Shown here in pieces: positions 9,870 through 21,544 of a DNA stretch of 64,000 nt. A model generated the notes under the pieces. The model searched no databases. It saw only the letters and a program-made list of their open reading frames with translations, and was not told where the DNA came from. The stretch lies in assembly GCA_037179385.1 (NCBI GenBank), contig CM074188.1, positions 22,461,318-22,525,317 on the forward strand, read 5' to 3'. This stretch comes from Holothuria scabra (taxonomy: Eukaryota; Echinodermata; Holothuroidea; Aspidochirotida; Holothuriidae). A program made the translations under genes and the position numbers. Each line of letters opens with the position of its first letter. The stretch's first letter is position 1.

Positions 9870-11456
9870 CAGTGGCGTAGCCAGATGCGATTTTTTTGGG
9901 GGGGGGGGGGGGCTAAGTAACAAGTGGGGGAGCCTGGTACCTCCGAGGGTCAGACACGGCAAGACTATCTAAGCGGAGCGCCACCATCGGTTGGCGCGGA
10001 GCGTACAAGAAAATTTTGGACTTTAAAACCCCTCCAGATGGCCGGAAACGGCACTTCCCATGTGTTTTAAGCTGGATGTATCCAGCCTTGAAATACGAAT
10101 CTCATGTCTGCGACTTCTCAAATAATGAGAATAAAAAATCAATCTATGAAAAATGGTAATATAGGCTTTTTAGGGCCCCCGAAACTGGGCACTTCTGATC
10201 TGTGGCCTGGGGGATGAGACTGAAAGGAACCGGTGTCTCCCTTTCCCTTGGGAAAATTGTAAATTTCAGGACGTAGATCGCAAATGCGCCAATATTTGAA
10301 TCTAAGCGGAGCGCCACCATCCGTTGGTACGGAGCGTACAAGAAAATTTTGGGCTTTAAAACCTCTCCAGATGGCCGGAAACGGCACTTCCCACGTGTTT
10401 TAAACTGGATGTACCCAGCCGCAAATGGGCCAATATTTGAATGGATTTCAGCTTACCTCAGGCAGTACCTTACCCTTTAACAGGAAAACCAAAAGTAGTT
10501 GTGTCCCCCTCTGAGAAACTTTCTTTATAGATGCAAAATGGTGCTATGTTTGGCAAAACTTTGAACTGATTACAGGCCTAAGTTTTAGGATTTTCCCTTT
10601 TTGGGAAGCATGAAAAATATCAAAATATTTTTAGTTTTTGTAGAGATTTTACAAGAGACATACATACTGCCAAAGAAACAATTTGCAAAATGGTGCAGTA
10701 TTTGTTCATCGGTACATTACATAGTCAAAATTAAAATACTACGAATAAATCTCTCAGAATAATTGAACCGCAAAGCAGAAGGAAACACATGAAATCCGGA
10801 CCTTGTGGACATTTTACAAATCCCCGGACGCCAGTGCCAACTAGTAAAAAGAGGACTTGTCGAAAAAATCGTCCTACAGTGGCACTTGTCATGGGCAGGA
10901 GTGAGGCACGACGTAGGCCTACATGTTAAGGATGGAAGGGAAGAATTATCCGAAGGCAGTACCGTACCCTTACCTGCTTACGGCATATTTTGTGTATGAT
11001 AAAGTATAGGAATGGTCGTGTAAGAGTGGTCTCCAGTGTACGATTGCCTTATTTTCAGTAAATCAATCAGCAATCCGAAAGGCAGAAAGGGTCTTAACCT
11101 AACAAAGTCACATTAAAGTTTATCGTCGAGACTTTCGTTTCATCTTCGAAGTGAAATGAAATAAACGACAGTGCAGATCACAAACGGTATCCAATTTAGT
11201 GAAAGTAGGCATTTTGAAGTTATTACTTGATTTCATACGTGCGCACAAAATGTGTTTTACACACATTCATCCATGTATTTTTTTAATTTTTACACATTTT
11301 ATTTATTTACTGTTTTGAAGGATATACTTCAAAGTTTATTTCCGTTCAAACATTTAATTTTTTTCAATTACTTTATCAGGACGCAAAAAATCTGGGGGGG
11401 GGGGGCCTGAAGAAAATCTGGGGTGTCTAGCCCCCCCCCCCGTGGCTACGCCACTG
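9870..11456. mobile_element. Non-autonomous hAT element, 1.59 kb
   Basis: The ends are CAGTGGCGTAGCCA and its complement TGGCTACGCCACTG (14-bp inverted repeats). The flanks are ACAGTTAC (9862-9869) and ACAGTCAC (11457-11464), seven of eight bases identical. Both ends lead into poly-G/poly-C runs. The interior carries two repeat-A units (9961-10057 and 10302-10392). Frames inside are short and no transposase is recognisable. Confidence 0.85.
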
Positions 11457-11464
11457 ACAGTCAC

Positions 11465-14400
11465 TAATTACCAGTCAGACGACTATAAGAAAACGGAAGT
11501 ACGTATAGCAAACCGATACATGGCCTAGTACGTCGTTAGTGACCTTTCCTTATTATTATACCAACAAAGCTGAAGACCCTGATTTATAATAAAATATTCG
11601 ACTTAGCATTTATATTTCGGATTGTCGCATTTCACCTGAGCCCAAAAGTTTGCTCGGAAATGGCAGTGGTATTTAATCTGGTAATTTGCTTTATCATTTT
11701 GCAATTTGCCCATTTTTTATTGAATTGAAATGCTATTGCAAAATGACAGCTCAAAATAACGACATGTTTGATTCTGTTCGCAGGGTTGGGAAATCCCATT
11801 TGCCACTGTCTGAGGGACTGCGGAATTTTTAAAACTTTACGGTAGCGCTCCGCTTTTATAGTGAACCGGTCGCGTCAGAAATCGTGGACACCCACAAAAA
11901 TTAGCCGCCCTCACTCAGCCCCGGCCCCATCAAGAAAATCCTGCTTGCGCCACTGCTTGAAAAGAGCACCTATATTTGTATTGGTTACTCTTAACAAGTT
12001 TTGAATTTTTTCGAAATATATCAATCCGGTGAGATACTAGTTCAGTCAACAGATAATGTACACGGGAATACGTTACACCACATACCAGTATGTAAGAAGC
12101 TCATCTAACCTCGTGCTTCGTCGCGAGTAACTTCTAACACAAAGGCCTACTTTTAATGAGTGCTTTGAATGTATGGTAAAGATGAGATTTACAAACTGTA
12201 CGGACTGCCAACCTGTTAAATTTTTGAGCTACTCCGATTTTTGGGGATTTCTGCGCCCGTTTCGAGTCACAATTAGCGGCCCTCAAGTAGCAGGTATTAA
12301 ACAATAGGCCTAATAAGAGACATAATATTTCAGTTCCATTATTTCAAAAACTCCATCTAACTAACAAAATCACGGTCAGGATTATACTTAGCTTTACAAC
12401 AGACGAAAAAGATTGATCTCCATCTAATAACACCTCCCTGCCAAAGTGATGGGTACATCTTGAAACAAGTTTCATTGGTGTCGGTTGGTAGAACACCCGA
12501 GAAACTTGAGACTGGAATAGGCCTACCTATTATAGCTGCCTACCTATAGACCTACATACAGTAAACAAAAATAGTGAGTGAAAATGAGTTTCTTTGCGGT
12601 GCCAATACTCTTCAAAACTTAGAAGCAGCAAAAACTATCGTATAACTAACCTGGCTCAAACGATATGCTCGAAATATCTTTCTGGCTATTGGTGGCGTTT
12701 CTTAACCTCTTAGGCAACGCATATGATTCTCAGTATTTTGTCTGTGATCCTATCCTGCAAGAAAATAATTATAGTTGTTGCTTTTCGCAGCAAGTAACCC
12801 TGCTTAATTCCCGCATCAATAGGACTAGGCATACTATATGGAAATTCTGACGACAAAGACTAAGTGCATGAGTAAGTTCCTAGAATAAGCGTAAAGACCA
12901 TTAACAACAAATAACAGTTGTGTAGACTGGTACACAAATATGCTGTACTGTCGAACCCACCGATTCACACAACTACCTGTGTCTACCCAATCATCCAACT
13001 CATGTTCCTAGTCTGATCCGTATTCTCGACTTTTGAGGGTCAGAAGTAAGTACTTGCTCAGAGGATTCCGACTTTACCACTGTTTCTGAGAAAATGATGG
13101 TTTCATGTGAAAAACATCAGTATCCGAACAACATCCACTTCGATGCTGTACACTCAGTCTACACAGAACTACAGAATCAAGAAACTGGAAGAGGCATTTG
13201 GCAACCAGAAACCCCAAATGTCAAGTGATTTTCTTGCCGATGGAAATGTAAGCTGGTTTTCAGCCCAAACAATGTTTTGTCGGTGCAAATGAACAGAGAT
13301 CGTCTATTCAACATGCACCAATACCTGTCAAGTAGTCCCTTAGAGTTTGCCTGTATGAAATATAATTTTTTAAAAAGTTCAAGTTTTGATCACCCATGAC
13401 CCCGGAAGTCCTTTGAACTTCACCAAGAACAGATGGGAAACTTGATATTGGTCATACCAGGAAGTTGCAACAGACAACTCCGTTGTCTTACCCATATGAC
13501 CTATCAAGTTTCTCCGTTCTGCCAGAGACACATTTTTCACAAGTTTCAACCTTTTAACCTCCAAAGACCCTAAATAAACTATGACCTTTGTTAAGAATGA
13601 AAACGATCAACTTAATATGGGTCATACACATGCGGAGTTCGCGCTGCATCAAAGTTTTCATACATGCGATACCATGCTTGCAGGGAGCGAGTTCGTGTCG
13701 TGGCTGGTATTAGGGTGATATGGTATAGGGAATTGCTGGTATGGGGGCGAGTTGGTGCTGGTGACTTAACGTGGGGCAGAGTTGGTGTGAGGGGACTCAG
13801 CATGGGTTCGACATAGTATGGTGCAACTTCATACGAAGCCGACAGTTTGGGAGCAACTTGCTATGCGGGGCAGTGGCGAAGCCAGAGTGGGGATGGGGGT
13901 CTAGACCCCCTTGCAATATCCGAAAAAATCGGATATGAAAAGTTAATGATGAAAAGTTAATGTTAATGCCTAAACGTTTAAACCTCAGGTACATTTAGGA
14001 TGGTGGACCTGTCTTTTGTTGAGCACATCACACCAGTAGCCTACGGTGTGTTAAACTTTGTGGGAAAATTTTGGAGGAATGCCTTGAAGGTAAGAAGCCA
14101 AATGCCACTGACTACACCTATTCATAGATCTCTACAATTATTGAAAATAAAGAAACTATTCTCTGTTAGTTACCTGTATCAACAATGCTGCTTTATGTAT
14201 TCCTGACAAAACCCATAGTCATGACAACAAACGTTATTGCTGATTTTGGCGGTGCCGTATTCAATGGCTTTAGAAATAGTTCCCTGCCTCTTTTCAAATT
14301 CTATATTATTGTCCATAAATGCAACACTGTTTTAGTATGTTTATAGCTCTCAAGGTCTTCCAAAATAGGACTTATGACTTGCAAATAATAGCGAAATTTT

Positions 14401-14596
14401 GGGGAAATAATATCCATTGAAAAGTTCAAAAGACCCAATTACTAATAACCTCAAACAAAACCTTGAATAGTTTACGTCCATGGAAGAACACAGAAAGCTC
14501 ATCATTAGAAAACACTCCCAAATTTTAAGGTAAAATAAACATGATAACAAAGGCCACCACCATAATTGAGGTATTGACTTTTATGAATAACCTGGT
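11465..14596. other. Unassigned, low-copy-looking stretch
   Basis: A reversed, decayed repeat-A unit lies at 11815-11872. A possible lone hAT end (CAGTGGCGAAGCCAG) is at about 13872. Frames of 60-77 codons are scattered with no family resemblance. I see no splice-supported exon. A regulatory or intronic role is possible but nothing shows it. Confidence 0.35.
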
Positions 14597-14862
14597 CCTT
14601 AAAGGGGAAGTGCAGTAATCCCGACTTGAATTGGTGTAGTGGACTGTTCCATTTAATGATTGGCTCTTGACAGTCATGTGACTATTTTTTTTATCTCCTA
14701 ATATGTGAAATTTACTGCAACTACTTGGTTACCCTTGACTGTAAAACAATGAAGTCCTAAAATATTATGAAAAATTCTTTGAAGAGAAATCAGAAGAAAA
14801 TTGTGATGTTTAGTTTGCTTGAATATATATTTGGGAAGACTGCTCTTACTCTTGCCCTGAAA
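14597..14862 (+). mobile_element. MITE family B, copy 3
   Basis: It starts CTTAAAGGGGAAGTGCAGT and ends GACTGCTCTTACTCTTGCCC. The interior words GTAGTGGACTGTTCC, ATGTGAAATTTAC and GAAGAGAAATCAGA match the other copies. Confidence 0.8.
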
Positions 14863-15562
14863 CTCTTTGATACCAGCGCAGAAAAATTGCTTCCTTTTAC
14901 TTGATAAATAGCTGGCACTGTGCACGAGCTAAAATTCCTTTTACAAGAACATGCGAACATGTGTTCATCCCCAGACTACCATCTGGGCATGAGCACAACT
15001 TTAATAAAGCATCTCAGTACTTTTGCAAAGGTGTAGCCAAGGCTTATAAAGCAATGACAATAAGCATAACTTGAATGTTAATGCTGCAAAAAAATCATGG
15101 CTTCAATGATCTGGCCGGTAACAAGCATTGAGGGGGGGGGGGGGGGACACTCGCCTCCCAAATTGGGCAAAAAAGTTGGTCCATTCGAACAAAACAGGAA
15201 CAAATCATGATAAATGCCGCCATTATTTAGGCAAATATTGCTCTTGCCCCCTCACAAAAAATCATCACAATACACCTATGTTCACACTATTAGCTTATAA
15301 AACACCACTCCCCCTGCAAATGTTATCTCTCATCAAAATACTGCATACTTTATAGTGTAAAAGGACGTTACTTCTGCGGATATTTTTAAGAATCTTCACC
15401 GACTGCAGGTGAACCTTTTCATCTCAGGACGGGAGTTTCCCACGTGATTTCGAGGTTGTGAGGTGGTACTTTAACTATGAGGTTCATGATGCCAGCTTTG
15501 ACACCAACAGGGAGAAATTTCATTTCTTCAGTAGCCGGCTAAACTGCAAGTAGCAATTCAAG

Positions 15563-15817
15563 GTCTAGAGTAGTTCCCTCAAACTTATTTTGAAGCAACA
15601 GCCAAATTTCAACTTTTTTTAATACTTCTCTTCAAAGTATCTTTAAATATATTTTAGGACTTAAATATTGCATATTTATGGTAAACCAAGCAGTGACTCC
15701 TAGTAATTTTCACATTTGAGGAGAACAAAGACTGTCAAATGGTTCTGAAGAACCAATCATAAAACAGGGCAGTGTCCTACACTACTTCAAGTTGGGGCGA
15801 TTGCTCTTGCTCTTTAA
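15563..15817 (-). mobile_element. MITE family B, copy 4
   Basis: Reverse orientation. Shared words are CTTATTTTGAAGCAACAG, CTTCTCTTCAAAGTATCTTT and GGTAAACCAAGCAGT, with the end ATTGCTCTTGCTCTTTAA. The start is eroded. Confidence 0.75.
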
Positions 15818-16425
15818 AGCACTTTTCGGTGAGGTAGTAGACAAAATCTGCCGTGTGGCCACCCAACAAAACAAATGCCAGAGAAACCCTGAAGACAACG
15901 GCCGGGAAAACATCTGGTCAGGCCAGAAGGGATAATGTGGCCTTTACTTTATGCTTGAATTAGCAATTTTAAGTCTGAGGCCAAGCCAACTAGAGAATTA
16001 CCACATGGAAGTCTGTGATTTTAAAAGCACAAAGCATTATAGGAACTAGGAGTACAAACAATGAACTGTCATATATTGATATGACAGTTTATGTATTTTT
16101 TCTCCCACTGCAGTTTGCTTACTTATCAGCTAAAATATTTCAGCAGAGCCAAAGTTAGAAACATATACCTTCTACATTAATTCTTCTCTACAAATAAAGT
16201 ACTTGCATTCGAGGCATGGTCATACACAAAAACAAAATTTCAACGCTATAAAGAATTTTGGCTACAGATAGTGACAGGCTAGTGTGACATTATCTTAATA
16301 AATGTTTTGTACTCAGATGACTACACTTTGTAATTTGGGGGCCGAGGGGGGACAAGTGTCCACTATCCAGTATACCATAACGTTACCACTAGAAGAAAAG
16401 TACTTACTAAAGGGCAAGGTCAAGC

Positions 16426-18205
16426 GGTAACGAAGGGACATTTGACAGTTCTTACACAACATTCTATCTCTCATTGCATAAGTTTGAAGGAGTATTTCCC
16501 AATTTCTTGTGTGGTTATCTAGGCAAGGACTTACTCCCTTTAACACAACATTTCAAATTTTTAGTACTGTTGCTAGGGGAAAATTATTGTACCAAAGACA
16601 TCATGGTAATGGAGGGACACAAAATTAACATGGTTTTTTGAACATTTTTTGACATGAATCAGATCCACGGTTCATAAATAGCAACATTCATCAAACTTGC
16701 ATGATATGTTGGCTAATACATTGATTCATACTTTAAAGTAGAAAAGTAGGTCTTCATGTATCATATTTCATATTTAGACTTATTTTTTCATGGTAACGGA
16801 GGGACAATTTCGGATGGTAATGGAGGGACACAAATGTTCACTAAATCTTGTGTGGTGAACAATCCCTGTTTCATCGACCAAATTTGGTACTATCACTATA
16901 TTAAATCATTTTAGACTTAAAAATTAAGTTTGGACACTTATTTTACTGTTTTTGAATGGGGGCAGGGTAAGGGGAGGGGGCCACAAGATTACTAAAATAG
17001 CATTACTGACACTTTACTTTAAATACTGCCCGGGAAAATGTTCAATAAACTCCTGTATGAATCAGGTTGTACCTAGGTTGAAAGAAGTTATTTTCAGTCT
17101 CTTCATTGCAATCTGTTGTCTTGTATGACAGTTCAGTCCAGCATTACAACATGTTCCTAGACATAAGCATTTTTTGAAGTAAGCTATTATATTTAGCAAT
17201 TGGAAAAATTTTTGCTAATCTCTGCTGAGACATTATCCCAATAGTATCATGCACACATATTGCAAAAAAGGCCCTTTCAAATTAACTTTCCCGATAACTC
17301 TGGGCATGCCGACCTTGTGAGCAAGCATGCACTGAATTTGAAAAAAGGGAGTGAGTTTGCAGTTCTCCTTACAGTACTTCAGAATGACCATTTAAACAGG
17401 CCTGAATTCCCAGAATTAATTGTACTGGACTGTCCCAGTAAATACTGTACTGTACTGTACTGTACTGTACTGTAGTTACAATGGTACAGTAGCTTTTGGC
17501 TCCTCTCAGTTACTTATTTAAAGTTTTTTGGTACATAGTACATACACATCCTTATTGTTCAAAAAGTCCAGTGTTATTACTGCAAAGGCATTAAATTTGA
17601 TGACCAGTGGAGTAGGTTCTGTTATTTTGGTACCACTATGTAGGATTGGTTGAAGACAATTCCAGAGATTTTTCTTTGTAGGAAATTGGTAGCAAGTGTG
17701 TACTTGAAGTTGTTAGTTAATTGTTTCTTACTGTCTCAAACAACTCAGTGTTATGTGATGCTTGTTTTAGCATGCTCTGGCTATCACATGAGTGTTGCAG
17801 ATAGTCACTTACAGTAATGGTATAATACCATCTGCAGATACCTAATGCAGGAATAAACACTCCTGCTTTGGTTGGTGCATGGCTTTCAAACAAGTATATA
17901 TATTCCAAGAAAACTGTTACCATACACACTTTAAACCTGTTACCATACACACTCTAAACCCCCACAACATGTGTACAATATGTGCAAGACACATTTGTCC
18001 CTCTGTTACCGGTAATGGAGAGACACACATTTGAATATTGTTTTCTGTACCATAAAAGGAGCCAAGGGACATGATTTGACATTAATTTAGAGGTAGGTCC
18101 ATTAAACCTGTTTTATAGAAATTTGTCAATTTTTCTGTCATTAAGTAACAGAAATTGAAAAAATATCAGCTTTTTGGTAACGGAGGGACAGGTAACGGAG
18201 GGACA
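16426..18205. repeat. Scattered 15-mer GGTAAYGGAGGGACA
   Basis: Copies lie at 16426-16440 (one mismatch), 16605-16619, 16792-16806, 16816-16830, 17996-18010 (reverse, one mismatch), 18011-18025 (one mismatch), and head-to-tail at 18176-18190 and 18191-18205. The pair at 17996-18025 forms a near-perfect 30-base palindrome centred on ACCGGT. The intervening DNA is not obviously repeated and has no gene. Confidence 0.85.
17443..17474. repeat. (TACTG)n microsatellite
   Basis: About six perfect TACTG units in tandem, ending in TAG. Confidence 0.95.
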
Positions 18206-20122
18206 AATTAGGCAATTAGTAATTTCTATTACCTAACAAATTGAATACATTGAGGAAGAATTGTGGCCATGGTGTGCTTGGTATTAACTGTGACTACCAA
18301 TCTCAAAAGGTTTTGTCCTGAAATTATTTTAATATAGGGAAGGGTGTGGCTTCTAAAACATCCCTTTGATTCTGTGAAATTAAGAAGGAAATAGCCATAA
18401 ATTCACAGTTTATTTAAATGCACATAACTTTTGATTAACGTGGTATACATTCATTCTGTAAACACCATATTTAAGTTAAACTTATTAGCTATCCAGCCAT
18501 ACCTCATTTGACTATGTTCTATCTTCTTTGTATTTTGACTCAAATGCTAACTTCCCCTTGACCCTACCCTAAAGTGTTACATACAAGTAATGGTTGAATA
18601 CTTGGAACCACCAGCAACTGAAGGGATCAAAATACCTTAAAAATTAGAGGGCTCAGCAGGGTCTAAACACAAAATGGTTGAAAACATCATGTAAAACTCT
18701 TGTTAAAGTAAAGATATTTTCATGCTCTATTCCCATCTTGTTCATATTATCACTGAATGCATAAGAAATGAGGGAAAGAGGTACATGCATGTAAACCATG
18801 TAACCATTCCTTAAAAAGACTGTAGAATTTAGTTTTCTTAAAAAAATGTAATAATACTCAAGGCAACGGGTTCCATGTTCTCACACCAGCACCTCTTGTG
18901 ACCTGCTATGACATTTAGCCAACAGTCAACAAATTGCCTTTTCACTAAAAGAGTCTGGAGGATGAGATCCAACACGTTTCTCATCTAAGGGTAACGTGAT
19001 TACATCACTATAAAGTTTGAGCTCTTATGACCTCAAATGAGTTTTAAGCCCTCACTTTAACCCATATCAGTAAATTCAGTAAGGGCACTCTCCAAAAAGC
19101 GAGTGCAGTAATATGTTTTAGGGGATATGCACATGCTTAGTTGCTCACATCTTCCAAATTGTCAGGGTAAACCATCATTCCAGCACCTACAACATGTTCC
19201 AAAATTTGAGTTTAATACATGAAAATTTGGTGAAATTATTCTTTCTTAATCTACCTGTGTATAACATAAGGAGGAATCATGTGTGGTTTTGTGAAGTGGA
19301 TACAATTGTGTCTAAATTGCCTTTTAAGATTAAAAATTAGTGTTTTAATCAGCAATAAAGTAGAGCTGAGACCGAATTCTTTTTTGGGTTGGCTAGACAC
19401 TAAGTAGTGTGGAATGCAAAGACTGCAAAAAAAAACAAGGCAAAATAAGGAAATACCACACACTGTACTTTATGTTGCCCTCGCAATGTGTATCCCAAGT
19501 TGTGTTCATTGATTTCATGCACCAACAAATAAATAAACTATATTTTGTTTCAACTTATTCCTATAGTTGCAGTAAATATTCCCATCCCGAACGAAATTAC
19601 AACCATTTAAGTTGACCACCACAACAATCTATGCTTTGAAAGCAAAAGATGGTTATGTACGCAAACAGGTTTAAATAATATAAATCTATTGATACACCCT
19701 TATGACAAAAAAAGTCACCTACAGCATGTTAAAGAGTATTTTATTCAGCAAATGTTACAATGTTACAACATATGGTGCTGGAACACCCAAAATTTTACAC
19801 ACCTGACTACAGTTTTAAGTAAATGAACTACTTTCAAAGTGAGAAGACCTAATTTTTCTCCACAGAGAATCAGCTTCCAAAATTAGCAAGTAGTCCATTT
19901 AAATCTTCCCCTTAACAGTTAGTGAGCCATGCTGCATGAACACAGTAGTTCTGGTAAGAGTTACAGACCTTGACCTTTTGAACTGCTAAGTGTGCTACAA
20001 ACTGCACTTCTAAGAAAATTCAGAGTGTGACAGGTGTGCTATTTTATTAAATTTCAATAGATTTATGTGATTTCCCATCTTCATCTACGTGTGCAAAAAG
20101 TAACACTTCTCATAGTGATTTG
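18206..20122. other. Unassigned, downstream of RSL24D1
   Basis: No coding or repeat signal is recognised in this AT-rich stretch. The nearest TTTATT (AATAAA on the minus strand) below the RSL24D1 stop that I noticed is at about 20043, so a very long 3' untranslated region could end here, but nothing proves it. Confidence 0.3.
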
Positions 20123-20518
20123 TAGCCTGCGGAGCAGACTCCGTAGTAGCCGAAAGATGGCGCTCTCTCAGAAATCTTAATACACCCAGGTTTCTATACA
20201 GTATAACACAGAGTCTGCAAACCTTCTTCCAGTTTCCATTTACAGGAATCCCGCAATTTGAGGAAGGAATTACTAAACATGAGAAGGTCACGTGGTACAC
20301 GAAACAAGAATGAATAGTGTATTTTCGTTTTGTACATACAACTGACACAACCAACAACAAACAACGCAAGTAGCTTTTGTACCTGGAAAATGTGTACCAG
20401 GCCGTACGTTCGATGCACATATTACCTATTATGCAAAATATAATTCAGTATTTTAATTTTTGTTGTGACGTCACTTTTGGCGGTCGTGAATGAGAATCCA
20501 TACAAAGTTGGCAGGCTA
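20123..20518. mobile_element. Possible short TIR element
   Basis: It is bounded by TAGCCTGC and GCAGGCTA, an exact 8-bp inverted pair, with TTG directly outside each end. It contains overlapping minus-strand frames (20085-20420) without a recognised domain, plus TGACGTCA and CACGTG words. The ends are short, so the call is tentative. Confidence 0.35.
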
Positions 20519-21467
20519 TTGGATACGTAGGTATGCCATGTAACATAATTGTAAGCGTCAACTGCTCAGCAGTGAAGCCGTTAAAATACTAATTTAGTAT
20601 TCTTTAAAGTAGCAAAAATAGGTTTTTTTGTTTTTCTGAACAATGAAGTAGAATCTAATGAAATGCATACACAATAGCCTGCTTACAACAGGCTAAGTGA
20701 TTTGAGGAGAGTGCTAGTGTGCAAATTTAAGGCGTGGAGTTAAACCTTACTAAATTTCTCCACATTTTCTTAACTGGAAAGTAAAGGTTGTACCTGCCCT
20801 ATGCATAGATACCTTTAAATTTATAAAGATTTCATGAAATCATACAACCAAGAATTCGAACAGACATTCCTGACCTCCCAAATTTTACCTTAGTTTGACA
20901 AATGTAAGAGTTTTGCATCCAGTCAACTAGAGTCACTGAAACATCTCTCTGGTTTGCAATACTGTTAATGACTTTATCTAAACTCTGTCATCATACACAC
21001 CTTTCGAAGCTTAGAAGTATGAATAATCTGGGAAATATACTCTAAGATTTCGTTATTCAAACAAAACCACATTTTTTTCTCAAATAAATTTTTCCTGCTC
21101 TCTTATCATCAATCATTACTGAATAGAGCTCTTATCCAATTTGATCGTCTTTGGGGCCACTCCATTTCTGCTCTTCCAAAAGTTAACAGGAGATTCCCCT
21201 CTCATCCTCTTGAATTAAACTTCTAGTGGTGAATAGCACAACTGACTCCTGCATAATGTGCAAAGGATGGTCCAAAGCACTGAGCAATATCCAGTCTGGT
21301 TTGAGAAACTCATTGGTCTAAAAGGAGTATTACTGAAAAATTCTGATGACACAAATTGTAGCGACAACCGAATCCTCATGGACACTTTGGAAAACAGTTG
21401 AAGCTCACATTTCTCTCCCCAAGGCAACACAATTTGTGCAAAGTCCTTTAGTTTCCTCGGCATAGTC

Positions 21468-21544
21468 TCAGTTTTCTTGCATCTCCACATCTTCTGAGTC
21501 TGGAATGACCTGCACCACTGCCTCAGCCTGCTTTTTCTTCAAGT
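21468..21544 (-). CDS. RSL24D1: RSL24D1 exon 5 (C-terminus and stop)
   Basis: Follows CCTCATCTTTCAG. Encodes [19 protein letters not shown] then EMQEN and TGA. The acidic EDVxM ending is shared with the animal family. The 91-codon minus-strand frame at 21215-21490 overlaps it in another register and is mostly 3' untranslated sequence. Confidence 0.93.

Noticed and set aside
13379..13564. Minus-strand frame MEVKRLKLVKNVSLAERRN..., considered as an exon
   Set aside because: Composition and phrasing look like diverged repeat DNA; no acceptor or donor pair flanks it.
20085..20420. Overlapping minus-strand frames suspected to be a THAP-type zinc finger
   Set aside because: Cysteine and proline spacing does not fit in any single frame, and the segment lies within a possible short TIR element.
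21215..21490. 91-codon minus-strand frame over the last RSL24D1 exon
   Set aside because: It is in the wrong register; the real exon stops at 21468 and the remainder is 3' untranslated sequence.
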